DNA from: Apus apus
Taxonomy: Eukaryota; Chordata; Aves; Apodiformes; Apodidae
NCBI RefSeq assembly: GCF_020740795.1
Contig: NC_067289.1
Coordinates: 26,592,108-26,656,107, forward strand
Length of the DNA: 64,000 nt
Direction: 5' to 3'
A model generated the notes under the pieces. That model saw only the letters and a program-made list of their open reading frames with translations. It was not told where the DNA came from and did no database searches. Position numbers and translations under genes: made by a program. Of this stretch, positions 1 to 13,940 are shown one piece after another (within the stretch, counting starts at the first letter, position 1; the number at the start of each line of letters is the position of its first letter).

Positions 1-3000
1 ACTAAAACTACAATTGCAATTGACAAAACTAACGAAGTGAGAACACTCTGTAAACCAGCCTCCTTCTTACCCTACTTAATAATTTCCTAATTTGAGTAAA
101 ACACTAAATCCCAGTCTGTTTAGGCACAGAAGGGAATTCAGTAATATCACTTGTTAATTTGAAAAGTACCTTGGCCACTTAAAAAATTAAAACACATTAA
201 AACCTAAGTATAAGCCAGTCTCAGATCAAGCATCAACCTGCAAGCCACCCAAAACAAACTGCTCTTTCATCCTCTTTCTCAGGTCTCCGAGTTGAAGCCA
301 AAGGGAGCACATCACAGACGTGGTGACCCACCCAGGACAAAGCTCTGCTGCTGACTCTGGGACATCAAGACCCAAGAAAGAATCCATCCTACCTGATATC
401 AGAGGACAAGAGATGGGCTCCTCCAGTCATCCCAGTCAACACCACTGGATGCTCAGCAGGTGAATAGGACCTGTTTTACAGCACTGCAGGCAAGACGGAG
501 AGCTGAGTGCAGGGCACAGTCAGGAAAAACAGGTTCTGCTTGGGCATGTGAATTCGGAGCAGTTCAGCTTTTGAGATCTAGAGATGAGGAGAGACAGATA
601 GGTGAACAGCATATGAGTAATATCACTATCTTTTAGAGGGATTTTTAAAGCAGACCAAAGATGCTTTTATGTAACTTCTTAGAACTCTGCTTGCTCCATT
701 ACTTCAATCAATAGGAAGTGTCACATTGTTTTTGCAGAGGTTTTCCAGTTTTTTACATTTTTTTTCTTTAGTTTCACTAAAATAGCAGGTTGGCTTTTTT
801 TTTGGATAGACATAAAAAGGTCTGACAAACTCAATGCTTCATTATCTCCAGGTGAATTCTGTTTTCTGGTCCTTCACTCCTCTCAGCATCCTGCTCTGTC
901 TTCTCTGGAGTACCACAGAGCTTTCCACATGCCTTTTTAATTTTTTTTTTTTTTTTTACATTTGTTGGTATTTATTAACAGGACAAAAAAAATTACCAAT
1001 TAATCTACTGTTTGTGCTGTCTGAGCAAGCCCTGACTTTCATCAGAATGGAGAACAATTCATATTGCCAAGTTAGGGCCAGCACCATGAAGGTGAGTGTC
1101 ACTGCCCGCCATCCCCTCCAACGCAGCAGGCAGGATGCTGAGGGATGGAACCCCCTGGATGACCCTTCAGGGAGAACTGACCATGTGGAGAGGGCTCTAA
1201 CCCCGTTTCTGTAGCCTCCAAGAAGGTGGTTCCTGCATGTATGGAGTCGAGCACACGTGGAAGGCTCCATGTTGGTGCTGGCTCAGGCGGGTCTGCAGGC
1301 ATCCGGGGCTGTTGGCAGAAGGGTACGCTGCAGCTGCCCTCCATCCCTGTGAAAGGGGAGAGGCTTTAGATGTTGCAGAACCTTGACTTGTGCAGTCACA
1401 CTGGAGCAGACGGAAACCATAAGGGATGGAAATACTCTTGCTTCACAGTGTGAGGCACCTTCCACGTGGCAGAGCAGGGGCAAGAACAGCAAGTGAGAAC
1501 GGCCCAGGGGAAAAGCATGTTTGTAACAGCCCTCCGGGGGTGGCAAAAAGGATCCTCCACCCATCTGTTACTGCCCACACTCCCTGTGGCACCCTTATGT
1601 GGAGGCTGAGCAGAGGACCCAACAGCCTGTTCTGGTACAAGACACTCCACAGGCTACCCCAGGGAGTCTCTGGACCATATAGGGAGATTAGTCAGGCACT
1701 GGGTGATGGTGGGAGAGAATGGGATGCTCCCGCAGGGATGCGGTCCCCCAGGAGATCCTGACTTCTGAATAAAGCCTTGTAGCTGACAGCAGAATTCTGC
1801 CATGGGGGAGGACACCAGAGGGTCTGCACTGGGTATAACCAAGGACGGGTCACAATTCTCACTTTTTTATAATGATGATGGATTAATCCTGTCTTTGCTA
1901 ATCCACCAGGATGGAATAGCTGACATAAGACTCCTCCAAGCTGCAATGTGTGCCTGCAGCTGTATGAGCCAGAGATTGCCAAGCACAGTTATTGCCCACA
2001 GACTGACTATTTCCTTCTTTTTTTATAACCATTTCTTTAGGCAAGTCTCTCTTGGTATTTTAAAAATTCATTTTAATCAATTTAAAATTAATAAAGAAAC
2101 AGTGAAATCCTTAGGGCCTGAAAGCTCCAGTCTCTGCCAGGCTGAAGTGATGAGTCAGCTGCAGCAGGGCTGCCATGGAGCTGAGGGACCCAGGAGCTGC
2201 CGCTGCGCTCAACTGGGTCACTCGGTTTGCTCTGCACAGAGGCAACCGCTGCCTCCCTCCTGATGTGAAAGAGCCGCCATGCAGCGAGGTGACACCTCGC
2301 TGTCACCACAGGTGGTGTGGGGCACCGCCACAGGTGTGCGTCCAGCAGGCAGGAGCACAACAGAGCCTCTCTGAGAGGAGGAAAAGGGCTGCGGCCACCG
2401 GCAGCGCGACACGCTGACACACAGGATCCTGTCTCCTCACGGGGACTCCAGACTTCCACCCTAGTCACTAACCTGTGCTCTGCTCAGGCCAGGAATGGAA
2501 ACCAGCAATCCTGGGAGCCTGTGCTCCAGCTCACACCTCGTCCCAAAGCCAGGACTCAGGCCCAGCTCTGCTCGCTTCACACGAGGACACGCGCTCCCTC
2601 AGCGCCAGAGCTGAGCCACTGTGCTCCCTTGCTAACCACTCAGGTCTAATTGCTGAGCCACGGTCCTCACAGGCAGCTCCTGGGATTAACACTGACTGCA
2701 GTCCCCACCTGGGTGCCCACAGCCTGCGAGCCACAGGGCCGGTCCCCAGCCGGTCCCCGGACACCAGCGCCTCAGCAGGGCCACCTGGGGCTGCTGCGGG
2801 AGGCAAGAGAAAAGTCGTTCTCAGCTCCTCACCCGTGCCAGGGGATAAGGGAGGCTGAGGGGCTCTTAGTGCTCTTGCAGCACAAAAGCCCCCAGTCTGC
2901 AGCAAGGGAGCAGGGACAGGACTAAGGGGAGGGCAGAAGCCTTCGTAGCCTGCCCACAACACCTCTACCTGCTAAGTAGGCTCAGGCCCCAGCAGGCCCT

Positions 3001-6000
3001 TCTTGGGCACCCTAAAGAAGGGCACACGGATCCCCAGCGCCAAGGGCCATTCCCAAAAGGCACATGAGGCAACTGCTGTTCCTCCAGGCTGAGAGAAGGG
3101 GCACAGGAAAGCCCTACTCCAGCCTTTTCAGGAACAGCCAGACTCCGATGGAAGAAGAAAGGCTTCCCATCAGCTAGCACCTATACTGAAAAGCAGATCT
3201 GAATCCCCACCAGCTTACAGCACTTATCCAAAAACACTGGTGATCCACTTCAGGAAAAACACACATACAGTGTCCTGTGACAGCTGGCATCACCTCTGCA
3301 TCCCTGCCCAGCTCCACTCCAGTGTGGAAAGTTCCAGCCAGGTAGGAGGCCAGCAGATTCAGCTGGGCTGCCCTCACCCCAGCAGCTGCCCAATCTCTGC
3401 TCTCCTGCTGCTTGATTCCATCCCTCAGAGCACTCTGTCAGCTACTCCTGCCCTGTGCTGGAGCACCGGGAGAGCTGGGCCCGAGCAGGGGAACACGCAA
3501 CGCTCAGCCCTACAACCAGGAACAAAGCAGTCACCAAGAGCTGCCTGCACTTTCTCAAAAGAAGCAGTTTCACTTCCTCTACAAGCAGTGGCTCCAAATA
3601 ACAAGATGCCTTGAATCATTAACTGAATGTTGTTTGGATAGAGATTGTAAAAGGAGCTTATACATATCAAACAAGAAAGAAAGATCAACTGTCTATAATT
3701 AATTCTTTACTTACGAACGGAAGTTTGGACTGTACCCATTTTAGAGCAAACTTCACCAGGGCCTTACGCTGAAATTATTCCATAGAAAAAACTGAACAGC
3801 ATCCAGGGCATTTGTGAGGGGCTGACCACAAAAAGCAGGGTTTGTGGTCAGTTTGGTTTTTTTAGGAAAATCAAATACTCTCTCTTTTTTGGCATCACCA
3901 TGACAGAGCTGTAAAGATCTAGCAGTAGCACTGCATTAGCCTCCAAGAAACACACAACTGCTTCCTTAGCTAGATCAGCTGCTAGAGCCAGTGTTACAGT
4001 GGCCATTATCAGAGCTGAAAGTGGAAGGAATTCCTCATTAATGCAGTGAAGGACAAAGGATCATCTCTGTAACAGTGCTAGGTGCTGGTACTGAGTACCT
4101 TTGCATCCTGACATCCACTGGCCCAACAGAGCCTGTGGTTCTGTCAGGGGATGGATCATACTGTAGTTAAATACTTCTACTCTATGAATAACTGTTTTTA
4201 ACTGCAACAAGAGGCAAAAGCCAATGTTCTACAGTCAAGATAAGGTAATCACAGCAATGTGGTGCTCCTCTAGGTAGAAACCTAGCAGCTACTCGCTACC
4301 TAAGACTCAGATGTCTTTGGAATCTACTGCAATAGCAGTCAGTTAATACTGCCATGCTGCCTGTGAAAAATGGCACATAAAGGAAATAATGGGGGAAATG
4401 TAATTATTTAAATGTGTTAGTTTTGATACCACCAGAATAAAAGCTGCCCAAGTAAGTCAGTATTTAGCCCTTTATTTTACAAATGGCCTCCAAAAAGTAA
4501 AAGAGCTACTGCCCTCCTGTGCCTCTGTCCTGAATCTGACATTCAATTCATGTGGGAGAAGGCAAAGGCAGCCATGTCATTTCAGAGCAGGAGGCACCAG
4601 GAAAACCTTGGGAGGCCAGCAGCAGCAGAGCTCACCAGCTCCTGTCCCCCAAGAAAAAATGAAAGGGAAAGAAAAGCCCTAAATGCATGAAGCCTGCCAA
4701 GATGGCTACTACAGCCCTACAGGTCAGTATGCCAGCTGAACTCACTCAGTTTGGCCAGTAAGCAGTTAAAAGCAGTCACATTCTTTTACTAAGGAGAGAA
4801 AGCTTTGAGGATGCAACCTTTCCCAGCTGTTTGTAACAGGCTGAGTACAAAAGGTCAGGCTGGGAGTGATCCACAACACAAGGCTTTCCATACTCCTGGC
4901 AGACTGTCTTATGCCAGCTATTCTGGAAAACAACTCAAGCACAAGTGGTACATGCCCTGGGAAGACACAGAAACAAATTGGCTGCCACGGGGTGAAGAGC
5001 AATTGGAGGCTGGAGAACCAGGCTCACTTTTGAGTTAAATTCCTGCTCTGGCAATCCCCTCCCCACAACAGCCTTCAGAAGGGCCCAGCCACTTAAGGGA
5101 CACAGAACTCTTAACATTCCTGCTTACCAGATGCCTAAACTGACAAATGTCTGTAACTTCAGAAATGCAGTCTCCAGACACCTAGAAAAAGATCTTTTGA
5201 ATACACCAGGAAGCACATCAGTCTTAACACTGTAGAGCAGTCTAGTGTCTATTTCGTTCCTAAGCCTCTCATTTTCAATAAGTGATTTTGTCTCTTCCAG
5301 AGAGGAGCAGTGTGACAAAATTATTTCCTGCTCACCTATTAATATTCAGCTATGATAGAGAAAAAAGATTTTGGCTCATGCCCTCATTTGCTCACTGAAG
5401 AGAAATAAAGGTGAACCAAAATGGTTAAACATTTTTGTTTTAAATTAGTAACTAGGGGGTTAGTAATAGAAACTGAAGTCCTGCTGCCCTGGAAGGCTGC
5501 AGGGTGACTAAGACACAGTGCAATGGTAAACAACCAAATAAACCTGTAAAGTTTGTGCATGATATTTCAAAAAGCTTCCTCGAATGCCACAGACTGAGCA
5601 TCACAGGCATTCCCAAGATATTATTGCTTTGCTTATCAAGACAAAGGTGAGAAGAGAACACAATAACAATTTAATGTATATTCTTTGCAGGTTGTGTCTA
5701 ACTGCATACTGCAAACAATTGCATGCCTTGCTGAAGACTTCCATGCCCCCTACTCATTCTCTTCATATATTCTATGGGTCAAAGCAAAGTCTCTGAAAAG
5801 GCAGGCCTGTAAGAATATTGAAATTCAAACTCAGATCTTGTAGTGAACCAACAACAAATATCCAGTGCTTTAATGACAAAACTTGTTTCCAGTGTCATCA
5901 TTTCAGTTCCCAATTTCTTTTTTTTTTTTTCCTATTAATGAGATGAGGTCAAGGCAAAATACAAACATCAATGCACTGTTGTAATCAAAGGACTCTTATT

Positions 6001-9000
6001 TTGCTATCTTTCCTTGGCCAATGAATATAGCTTAGCTAGGAGGAAAAAACCCACCCCATTAATACTCAGAAGCAACTTCAGCTTTAGGTCATAAGCTGCT
6101 TTCTATGGTTTGGGTTGCCACAGTTACTACAGACCTAAATCTGCTAAAACAGGAATAACTTGGGAGTGCAGGAGTGATATCACCGTAAGGACAATCAGAT
6201 TGAGGCCTCAGGTGGCTAAAGAACCTGTCGGCTTGCTCTCTCCACTTTTCATTCACAGTGCTGTTGTCCTCCCAAGATGCCAACACAACAAAGGGAAGAA
6301 CACCATATTCCTTGTTTTAAGGTAGTATTTGTAGAGTGCATTGTCCTCAAGTGTCTAATGCATCCAACCCAAAAAGCATCTGCTACAGAAGGTAAATCAA
6401 ACATTGCAAGAATCAGATTTTGATCAGGTTTTGTAGTGAAGCAACAAAAATTCTATTAATTGCTGCCTGGTGCCTGCAAGTAGTAAGGATCATTCTGAGT
6501 AGTTAAGTGATTTATTTTCACTTAACAATAGGGTGAAAAACCCTAACGAGAACCACATTAAAAAAAATATTTATTTCCCAATCAACTTTTATATTTCAAA
6601 TATCTGTAACTGTAGATTTAGTCTCTTGCACAGAAGGATACAGATGGCTAGAGAAGAAAGAGTGCAGCCTAGTCCTTCCAAGCACGATGGACCTGTGTTC
6701 AGCCTCAGCCTGACCTATCTCTCTCCAGCAACCGGCTGCACTTCAACAAGTGCCCTGTAGTCAGGAGGAACAAGGAGGTGATTTTAGCTCTGCCTGTGGC
6801 ACTGGCATGAACAACGCTGGAGTTGTGTCTGTGGTTCTGTGAATCCACAGGTAATCACTAAAAGAGTCAGCCGTGCCGACAAGAGCATTCTCGTCAAGAA
6901 TTTCTTAACAGGCACAAGCCACACCTTGGGCAGTAATTCAATGTAGCAGTGGACAGCATATATCTGTATAAACATGCTGCTGCTGTCATACGCTGTATGA
7001 ACTCGCCAGTCCTTTGCCGCCACAGAGTCCTTTGTTCTACATTCCCTGCTTAGTTTACTTGCCAAGATGTCATCTAGACTTCAGGAATTAGTTATTTATC
7101 TGAACATAAACATATCATCTACAATCTAAGCTTTCAATTTCCTAAGGGGTAACTTTTCAAAAAAGTTAAGTCAGAGGAAGCTTTGTGGATAAATCCTACG
7201 GTCACCTTTGACAACACAGCGTGTACAACTTCTTTTCCACTTTCAAGTAAAAAGGAAGAGTTGTCCGGCCACGTTAACCAGTATATGGAACAATGAGATA
7301 CAGAGCATCTAAACAGAAATAAAAGTCAGTTTATGCACTGTGCAGATTTTAAGACATTTATTTCTGTAGACATGCTTTCTATATAATGATGGTGGTGCTG
7401 CCACAGCTACCCACTGAATGAAAGAATGCCCACACACACAGCAGCAGGGCAGCTGCTAAACACAACACAGAATGCTCCAGCATACTTTGATCCTTTGTAA
7501 CTTTATGAGCTACTTTTGTAAAATGAGATGAAAGTGTAAAGAAATATAAACATTTAACCCTTTTATGCCTGTATCAGTGATGCCACCAGGAATTATAACT
7601 TCTCATTGCTCTTCAAATGCACTGGAATTTGGCCATCAGTGTATTCATTCCTACTTCTTCAAAGGGTGGCAAACTGCTTCCCCTGAAACCAGAACTGATG
7701 AAATGTTACCCTGAACACAACTGGTGACAACCTCGTAAAAACAAACTCTTCAGATTCTGACACTGCAAGCTTATATCGATTCATATGGAAGTTATGGCTC
7801 TGAATCTGGTCACAAATAGCAATAAAAATTTTGCCAGGTAACCTATAAGGCACCCTTCTAAAACTACTTTCCTCAGCAGTCTCTTTTGAAAGCTGCTCGT
7901 GCTGTCTCCCTGCTCAGTATGGCCAGCACCATGCTCAGATTGCTGTATGCAAACCCTGCTGCCCACCTGCAGCCTGCAGGTGCTCTTCCATATATAATGT
8001 GGTTTCTTAACAGTTCTGTAGGGTAGCAGAAATCTTCCACAAATAGGAGCTTTAGCTCATACTGCCAAAACTGCATTCATGTACGGTTTTCTACAAAGGC
8101 TTTTCGTTCTATGGTATGTGTGGAGTCCCTCAGTCCTGCTGATAAAAGGTGACAGACACTGAAGGGTTAGACTTTCAGAAGGTGATGGGAACAAGATGCA
8201 ATGTGCAATCTCCTTCTTTATCACCTCCAGTCTTCTGAGCACAGCGTGCCTTCCAATTTTTTTCCAAGTATGTATCTCTTGGTTTACTATATTAAACCAT
8301 TGAATAAAATAGCACAGTGGCTGTGACTAGAGACTGATTACACAGTTTGCTACTTCAGAGTCTGGACAAGGGTTTCGACTGAACCAGTGTCTTGCTGATG
8401 AGCACACAGGCACCCAAGAACAAAACTAAATCTACTTCCAGTTATTTCTGTGGAAGGCAGAGATGGTCTTAAATTTCTGATATATGCTGTGCAGCCTGTG
8501 AGACATGATGCTTGCTAGATGAAAAGTATTAAACACTACAATTTCAAAGCTGTTTTTTATTTGTTTCTATTTGTTCAATATTTTCAAGGGTAACACATGG
8601 GGAAAAAAATGAAGTGACTGATAACAGATTATTCTGAATTGTTGGCTCTGGTAGCATGAAGCAAAAATGCAAATGCACTATTGAATGCACAGAGCAAACA
8701 GAAGGCTTGGTCACCCCCACCCCATTCTGAAATATAAACAGAAACTTTGTTCAGAAAATGGATTTACCTTTACTCAGCACAGCCTACTTATAAGCTTAAA
8801 CATGCAGCACATTTTCAGCATATCTAACTTACAGCAACTTCTCCCACGAGCCTGAGAGCACATTAAAGGGTGCTAGTAAGAGTGATTATAAAGCACCTAC
8901 TGGATCAAGGACATCCTGCTACAATATTTTCATTTAAATTAAATTTAAATTATAATTTACACCACTCTGTTAACAAAAGGGGAAAAGGACACTGTAAATG

Positions 9001-12000
9001 TAGCAGCAGGCATAGACATCTTAATTTACTCTTCCCTATTTTTAACTTGTGGTTAAACTTAATAGACTTCTAAGTGCAAGTAGATTAAAGCTCCATCTAG
9101 TGCCAGGGTCTTGGAAGTTACTGAAACAAACGCTCACAAAACTGTCACCAAGCACCAAGCCACATCTCAAAGCTGTCACATACATATGAAAAGAAGCCTG
9201 TTGGAATTACTCTCCCAGTGTACAAGGGCTTAATTTTAAAGCTGCTGTACCAAACAGAGACCACGGCACTGCCTGGAGAGGCAGCGTGCTCGAAATAGAC
9301 CCCTGCAACAGCGAGAGGAGTGCCAGCCTGTGGAGCCATGCATGTGCCTGCTCTGGCTTTAAGCACCTGAATTCCATGTTTTGGATCTCTGCTCCAGCTA
9401 CATTCTCTTCTCTTGCAGCAGCAAATACATTACAACACCAGCTGCCATCCTTGAAGCAGTGTGTAAACAAGACTGCTGTTTTAGTTCTGGAAAGGAACTT
9501 AGTCTAACGGTGCTTAATAGTAGTTGCACTGTGGCAAAAACAGGTATTCCTGATTAATACTGAAAATATCTGAAGGGTGGATTAAGTTTAACCACATTTT
9601 AATTATACTTTGAAAACTACCTGGGATTGTTATTTATTTATCCTTGCACCCGTCAGAAAAACCACCTTACAACTACCTGGAAATCAATCAGTATTTTTTC
9701 ACATACCCGAGGTGCTGGCACACGCCTGCTGCTCTGCAAGGGCAGCGCAGGGGGCAGGGCAGGACCTGCCCCAGCTCCACCCTCCTCCTGCCACTTCTCA
9801 CCGCCCTGCGGCCCAGATCCGGGACTAGTGGCTTCCTTCGGTGGGGCACTTCGAAGGATGAGCACATGTTCTAAACGCAGGCACACCACGCTTAGGCTGT
9901 TTTCCCCTTTACTCAAATTCTGCTTTTCCCCGTTCATGCAATTTTTAGATGTCTAATGTTTCCTTCCATCCATGCCGGAGCGGTGCTCTCCAGATCAGCA
10001 GCACTGGACTCTCAGGTGGAGCTCACCTCTCCTAAGCACGGCATTCATGCATTTTAAAACATTTTCTTGATCTTCTTTTGTGATTATGTAGTCGAATTTG
10101 AACAGAATAATTTTCAGATACTTTGTTTCTCGAAAATGTGGTATTTATTTGACTAGATGTAATTGAGAGAGAAACACTGCAGCTATGGCCAAAAAAAATC
10201 TCTGGGTGCTGAAACTAAGCAGTACTTCAATTATCAAAAATTAACACAAAATATTCTAAATATTAAATATTTATATACTAGCTCTTCTTTGGTAAGGTGA
10301 CAGCAGGCAGTATGAGTATGCTACTCATAGCTAGAATCAAGCACTTCACAGCTAGAGAGAAATTTGATACTAAATTATAAGAAGAATTGCAAAAAACTGC
10401 TGATGTTTACTCATTTCTGCTCCATTCAAAAACAATATATATTTGTAATCTTACAGAGCATTATAAGGTTGGAATTGTATAATTTGTCTGGGAAAATACA
10501 GCTTTTTATACTTCAGAATTATTATTAAATGCTTTTGCAGACAGTGGATGGTTTGGGTAGAAATTATGTATGATAGATAAATGTATGCCTGTGATCCAAA
10601 ACTCCCTCTGACTTTTAACACATAACAAGCATCAACAGCAAAATTACTTGTGATCAGAGGATGATGACCCATTATTCAGACAGAGATATTTAGAGACACT
10701 GCCACTGAAAGAAAGCTTAATGATGGAAATAACATACCAGACAAAATTTCAGAGCTCCCTGGCTAAACTGTGTGGTAGATAGAATAAGCAGCTGAAAGTG
10801 GTGCAAAAACAGTCACACACAGAAACTGAGAGCGAGGAGCTGCGGGAAGACCCTGCAAAGCCTGTTTCTAGTCTTCACCACAAGGTTACGAGACAGACTG
10901 CTCCTTGCTTCTTGCTGTTTAGTCAGCAGAAGTGAATCTGCTACCCTGTGACTCTTCCAAGTGGGTTTTCCCCTCTGCACTTCCGAGAGCCCTTGTGGTG
11001 CAGAGGACTGCCACAGGAAACCCGCTCTGGTCTGCAGAGGAAGCCACCGGCGCGCAGCGAGGGAGCGCGGCTCGGAGAGGGGTTTCTCACAGGGACATCA
11101 GCTGTGTCCTCCTGATGGGCACTTGCCCTTCCTGCCTACACAGAGGGCTGGTTAGAGTTATTACCATGTGGGTCAATCTGGTGAAAAGCAGGAAGAACCT
11201 GGGACATCATAAGGAATGTCACCTTTGGCTGTCCCACCATTTGGAGCACAGCAGTAGCTCTGGTAGTGAGAAAGTTAAGATATTTTACTAACAAAATATA
11301 CACCCTCCTTCAAGTTTTTGGGCAATTTCAGTTTTTAGCTTGTCAGTATAAAGAAGTCAAGTTTCTCACAAGGCTATAAATAGTAGAACCCAGCTAAGCA
11401 CAGTCAGTACTTTTGAAATTGTTTCAAATTATTGCTTTTCTTAGATGTGATCCAACATAAATTTTAGACAAAGTTCTGAACCAAAGCAGAACGACAAGTA
11501 ATTGTTACAAGCTGCATAAGAAAAGCAACCAAACACCAACTGTGGCCTTAGTGTGCAAATACCTTCCAGAAAGAGCAGCTGCTGGGCAGAATGTGGGAAG
11601 AGACTAAAATACAAGAACTCACAATTTAGCAACCATTTATCATACATGTATCATGTTCAGACAGCACCATTTCACACATCAGTCCAGGTACTGGTGTTAA
11701 AGTGATCCCCTACATTTATCAATTTTAACAATATTTTTGTTTACCTATAAATTACTCATTTAACAAATGTCTCCAATTTCAATTAAGACTCAGTACAAAA
11801 AAAAATCAAACTGGAACTCCGATCTCTTACTGTCTTTAACATCGAGAGCACATCCTCCTTAAATCAAACAGCCTCACAGGTGCTGTTGCAGTACTGTCTA
11901 TACAAGTAGCATTATGATTGTAGTAGAACATGACCAAATGAGGCACCTAAGAGTGAAAATAGAGTTAAAGGATTATGGTGACTGATGAACCTGCAAATTC

Positions 12001-13940
12001 TACAAGCTACTTGCTAGTTTCACAACATTAAATAACTGTAACCCAATGTAGACTTCACTTTCTAAATGTATTACTAGGGTTACTGCACAAATAACACGAC
12101 TAAAATCCAGCTAACAAGCAGGTGGGAAATCCTCTACTCTCGTCCATCCATTTATGTTCTGGAGATCCCAGACTCCATGCAGTTATTTCTGATTTAAATC
12201 AGTAGAAGCAGACAACTGTAGTCCCTGTGCTGCTCACACAATCTGCTCATCAAAACAGCGCTCACACTACTGATCACCTGGGTTATGCAGCTATTAAAAA
12301 GGTGTGATATTCCCCACAAAGCAGCTGTAATATCACCAGACCCACTCTGCATTCTTTGACACCCGGGGTGAAACGTCTGGTTCATCAAAGAGGCGAAGCA
12401 CCCAACACACCAGAGGTTAAACTGGCACCACCCTGGGATTCCTGAGCCCCGGTTCAGCGGCTGTGGAAGCAGCAACGCATCCCCCTGGCTCGGCCCTGCT
12501 CCTGGCTGGCAGTGACCATGGGTCCTGCCTCCCGTGAAACAGGACTGGACATCAGGTTGCCAGGGCTCGGAAAGGGGTGTTCGGTCCTCAGGCAGAAGGG
12601 ACAGACAAATGAGCTCAAGGGTGCAGGCAAGAAGGTGAGATACCTCCAGGCAATTCCTGAGAAGCCACGGGTTCTTGTGTGAGATACCTCCACACCTGTA
12701 CCAGGCAGCCCACCTCTCATTAATCAAACAATAATGATGCTAGCAGACAGGCAGCCCTGAAATTCCCAAGGCCTGCCCTTAGGTTTGAGTAATAAGATGT
12801 CTCTATATTGTTAAATCTTAGTAAAAAGTGAAACAATTTGGAATCCTTATTGCAACTTCCAAAAACAACACTAAGTCCAAATCCCACATAGACAAAATGC
12901 AAATGCATTTTGACTGAACTCTCAAAATAATGAGCCCAGCAGTCTCATGTTTATTTAAGAGGGAAGCATTCTATTCTGTGCAAGTAATAGTGTTAAACCG
13001 GGATCTCCTACAGAGGAGCACTAAAAACAGGTAAGTGGCCCTCAACAGCAACTTTAGACAGAAGGGAACTTTTCTCCTTTTCACAGAAGGAATCTGTTGA
13101 GAGAGGATGATGAAGGCAACCCAAACTTCACAAAAAACTTCCGCAATTTAAAAAGCCAGAAAAAAATGTAAAGTGTGTAAAGCCCTGGTGGGTACAATGA
13201 CACAAGGCTGGTTTTGCTGTACATGGATGGCTGCAAAAGGATAAAGCAAAGCTCTCCAAACTCAGAGGGAGAAAGGCACTGTGAAAATAAAATTAAGACA
13301 ATATGTATGGAATTAAGCGAAAAGATGCAAACAAGCTCTTTTGTAAGTATCTAGGAATCTAAGCAACTCTTTTAGTATCTAAACAACACCCAATCTCAAG
13401 ACAACTGAACTGGGTTTTAGCAAGACTAAGAGCACCCTGAAGTATGCTTTAGGGATGCTAATTATAAATACCCAGTGAGCATTCTTCCTGGGGGATATAA
13501 CTTCAGGAACAGGTGGATTCAATTATCATGCTATGCCTTGGCGTATTCAGGTGTAAGATTTAACTTCTTGAACTAAAGCTTCGAAGTTAATTGCATGGAC
13601 AGCCACTTCACACCCCAGCTGTCTCCATCTCCCAGAGAATCACAACAGATACCAAGGCCAGACCACCCTGCTGAAATGGAAGGGGACCCCTCTCCCCAGT
13701 TTCAGTGCTAAGCAAGATGGAGCTATTGCCCTAAAACACTCCTGCAACTTGTCGTAGGACAGTCTTTCAAGCAGTGACCTGCCCAGGGCCCGGTATCAAT
13801 AAGCAAAACAAGGGTATCAGACCTGGACGTCTTATAAAGGAACACGGAAACCTGCATTATTTCCAAAGAAATAACTTCCATATGGAACCTGGAAAAATAA
13901 ACCCCAAAATCACCACTTACAAACCCACACAGAAACAAAA
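1..13940. other. Gene-free region upstream of PFN2
   Basis: No segment here translates to a protein family I recognise, and no tRNA, rRNA or interspersed repeat was recognised. The sequence is mostly AT-rich, with a more GC-rich stretch at about 1.1-3.5 kb that contains only short overlapping open frames on both strands, which look like chance. A run of 17 T lies at 941-957. In mammals the neighbour on this side of PFN2 is TSC22D2, a long way off, so an empty interval here is expected. Distal PFN2 enhancers or a non-coding RNA could lie here but cannot be seen by eye. Confidence 0.6.

Noticed and set aside
1046-1089. Short segment ending ATGAAG|GTGAGT with an upstream CAG, resembling a small exon
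   Set aside because: The donor is good but the acceptor tract is weak and there is no partner exon in sight. It is too little to call.
1640-1800. Possible LTR-like end (AATAAAGCCTTG-type text near 1769)
   Set aside because: No matching second repeat, primer-binding site or retroviral coding remnant nearby. A lone poly(A)-like hexamer occurs by chance.
12194-12727. 177-codon minus-strand open frame upstream of PFN2
   Set aside because: No recognisable domain, no promoter-like context, and composition like the surrounding non-coding DNA.
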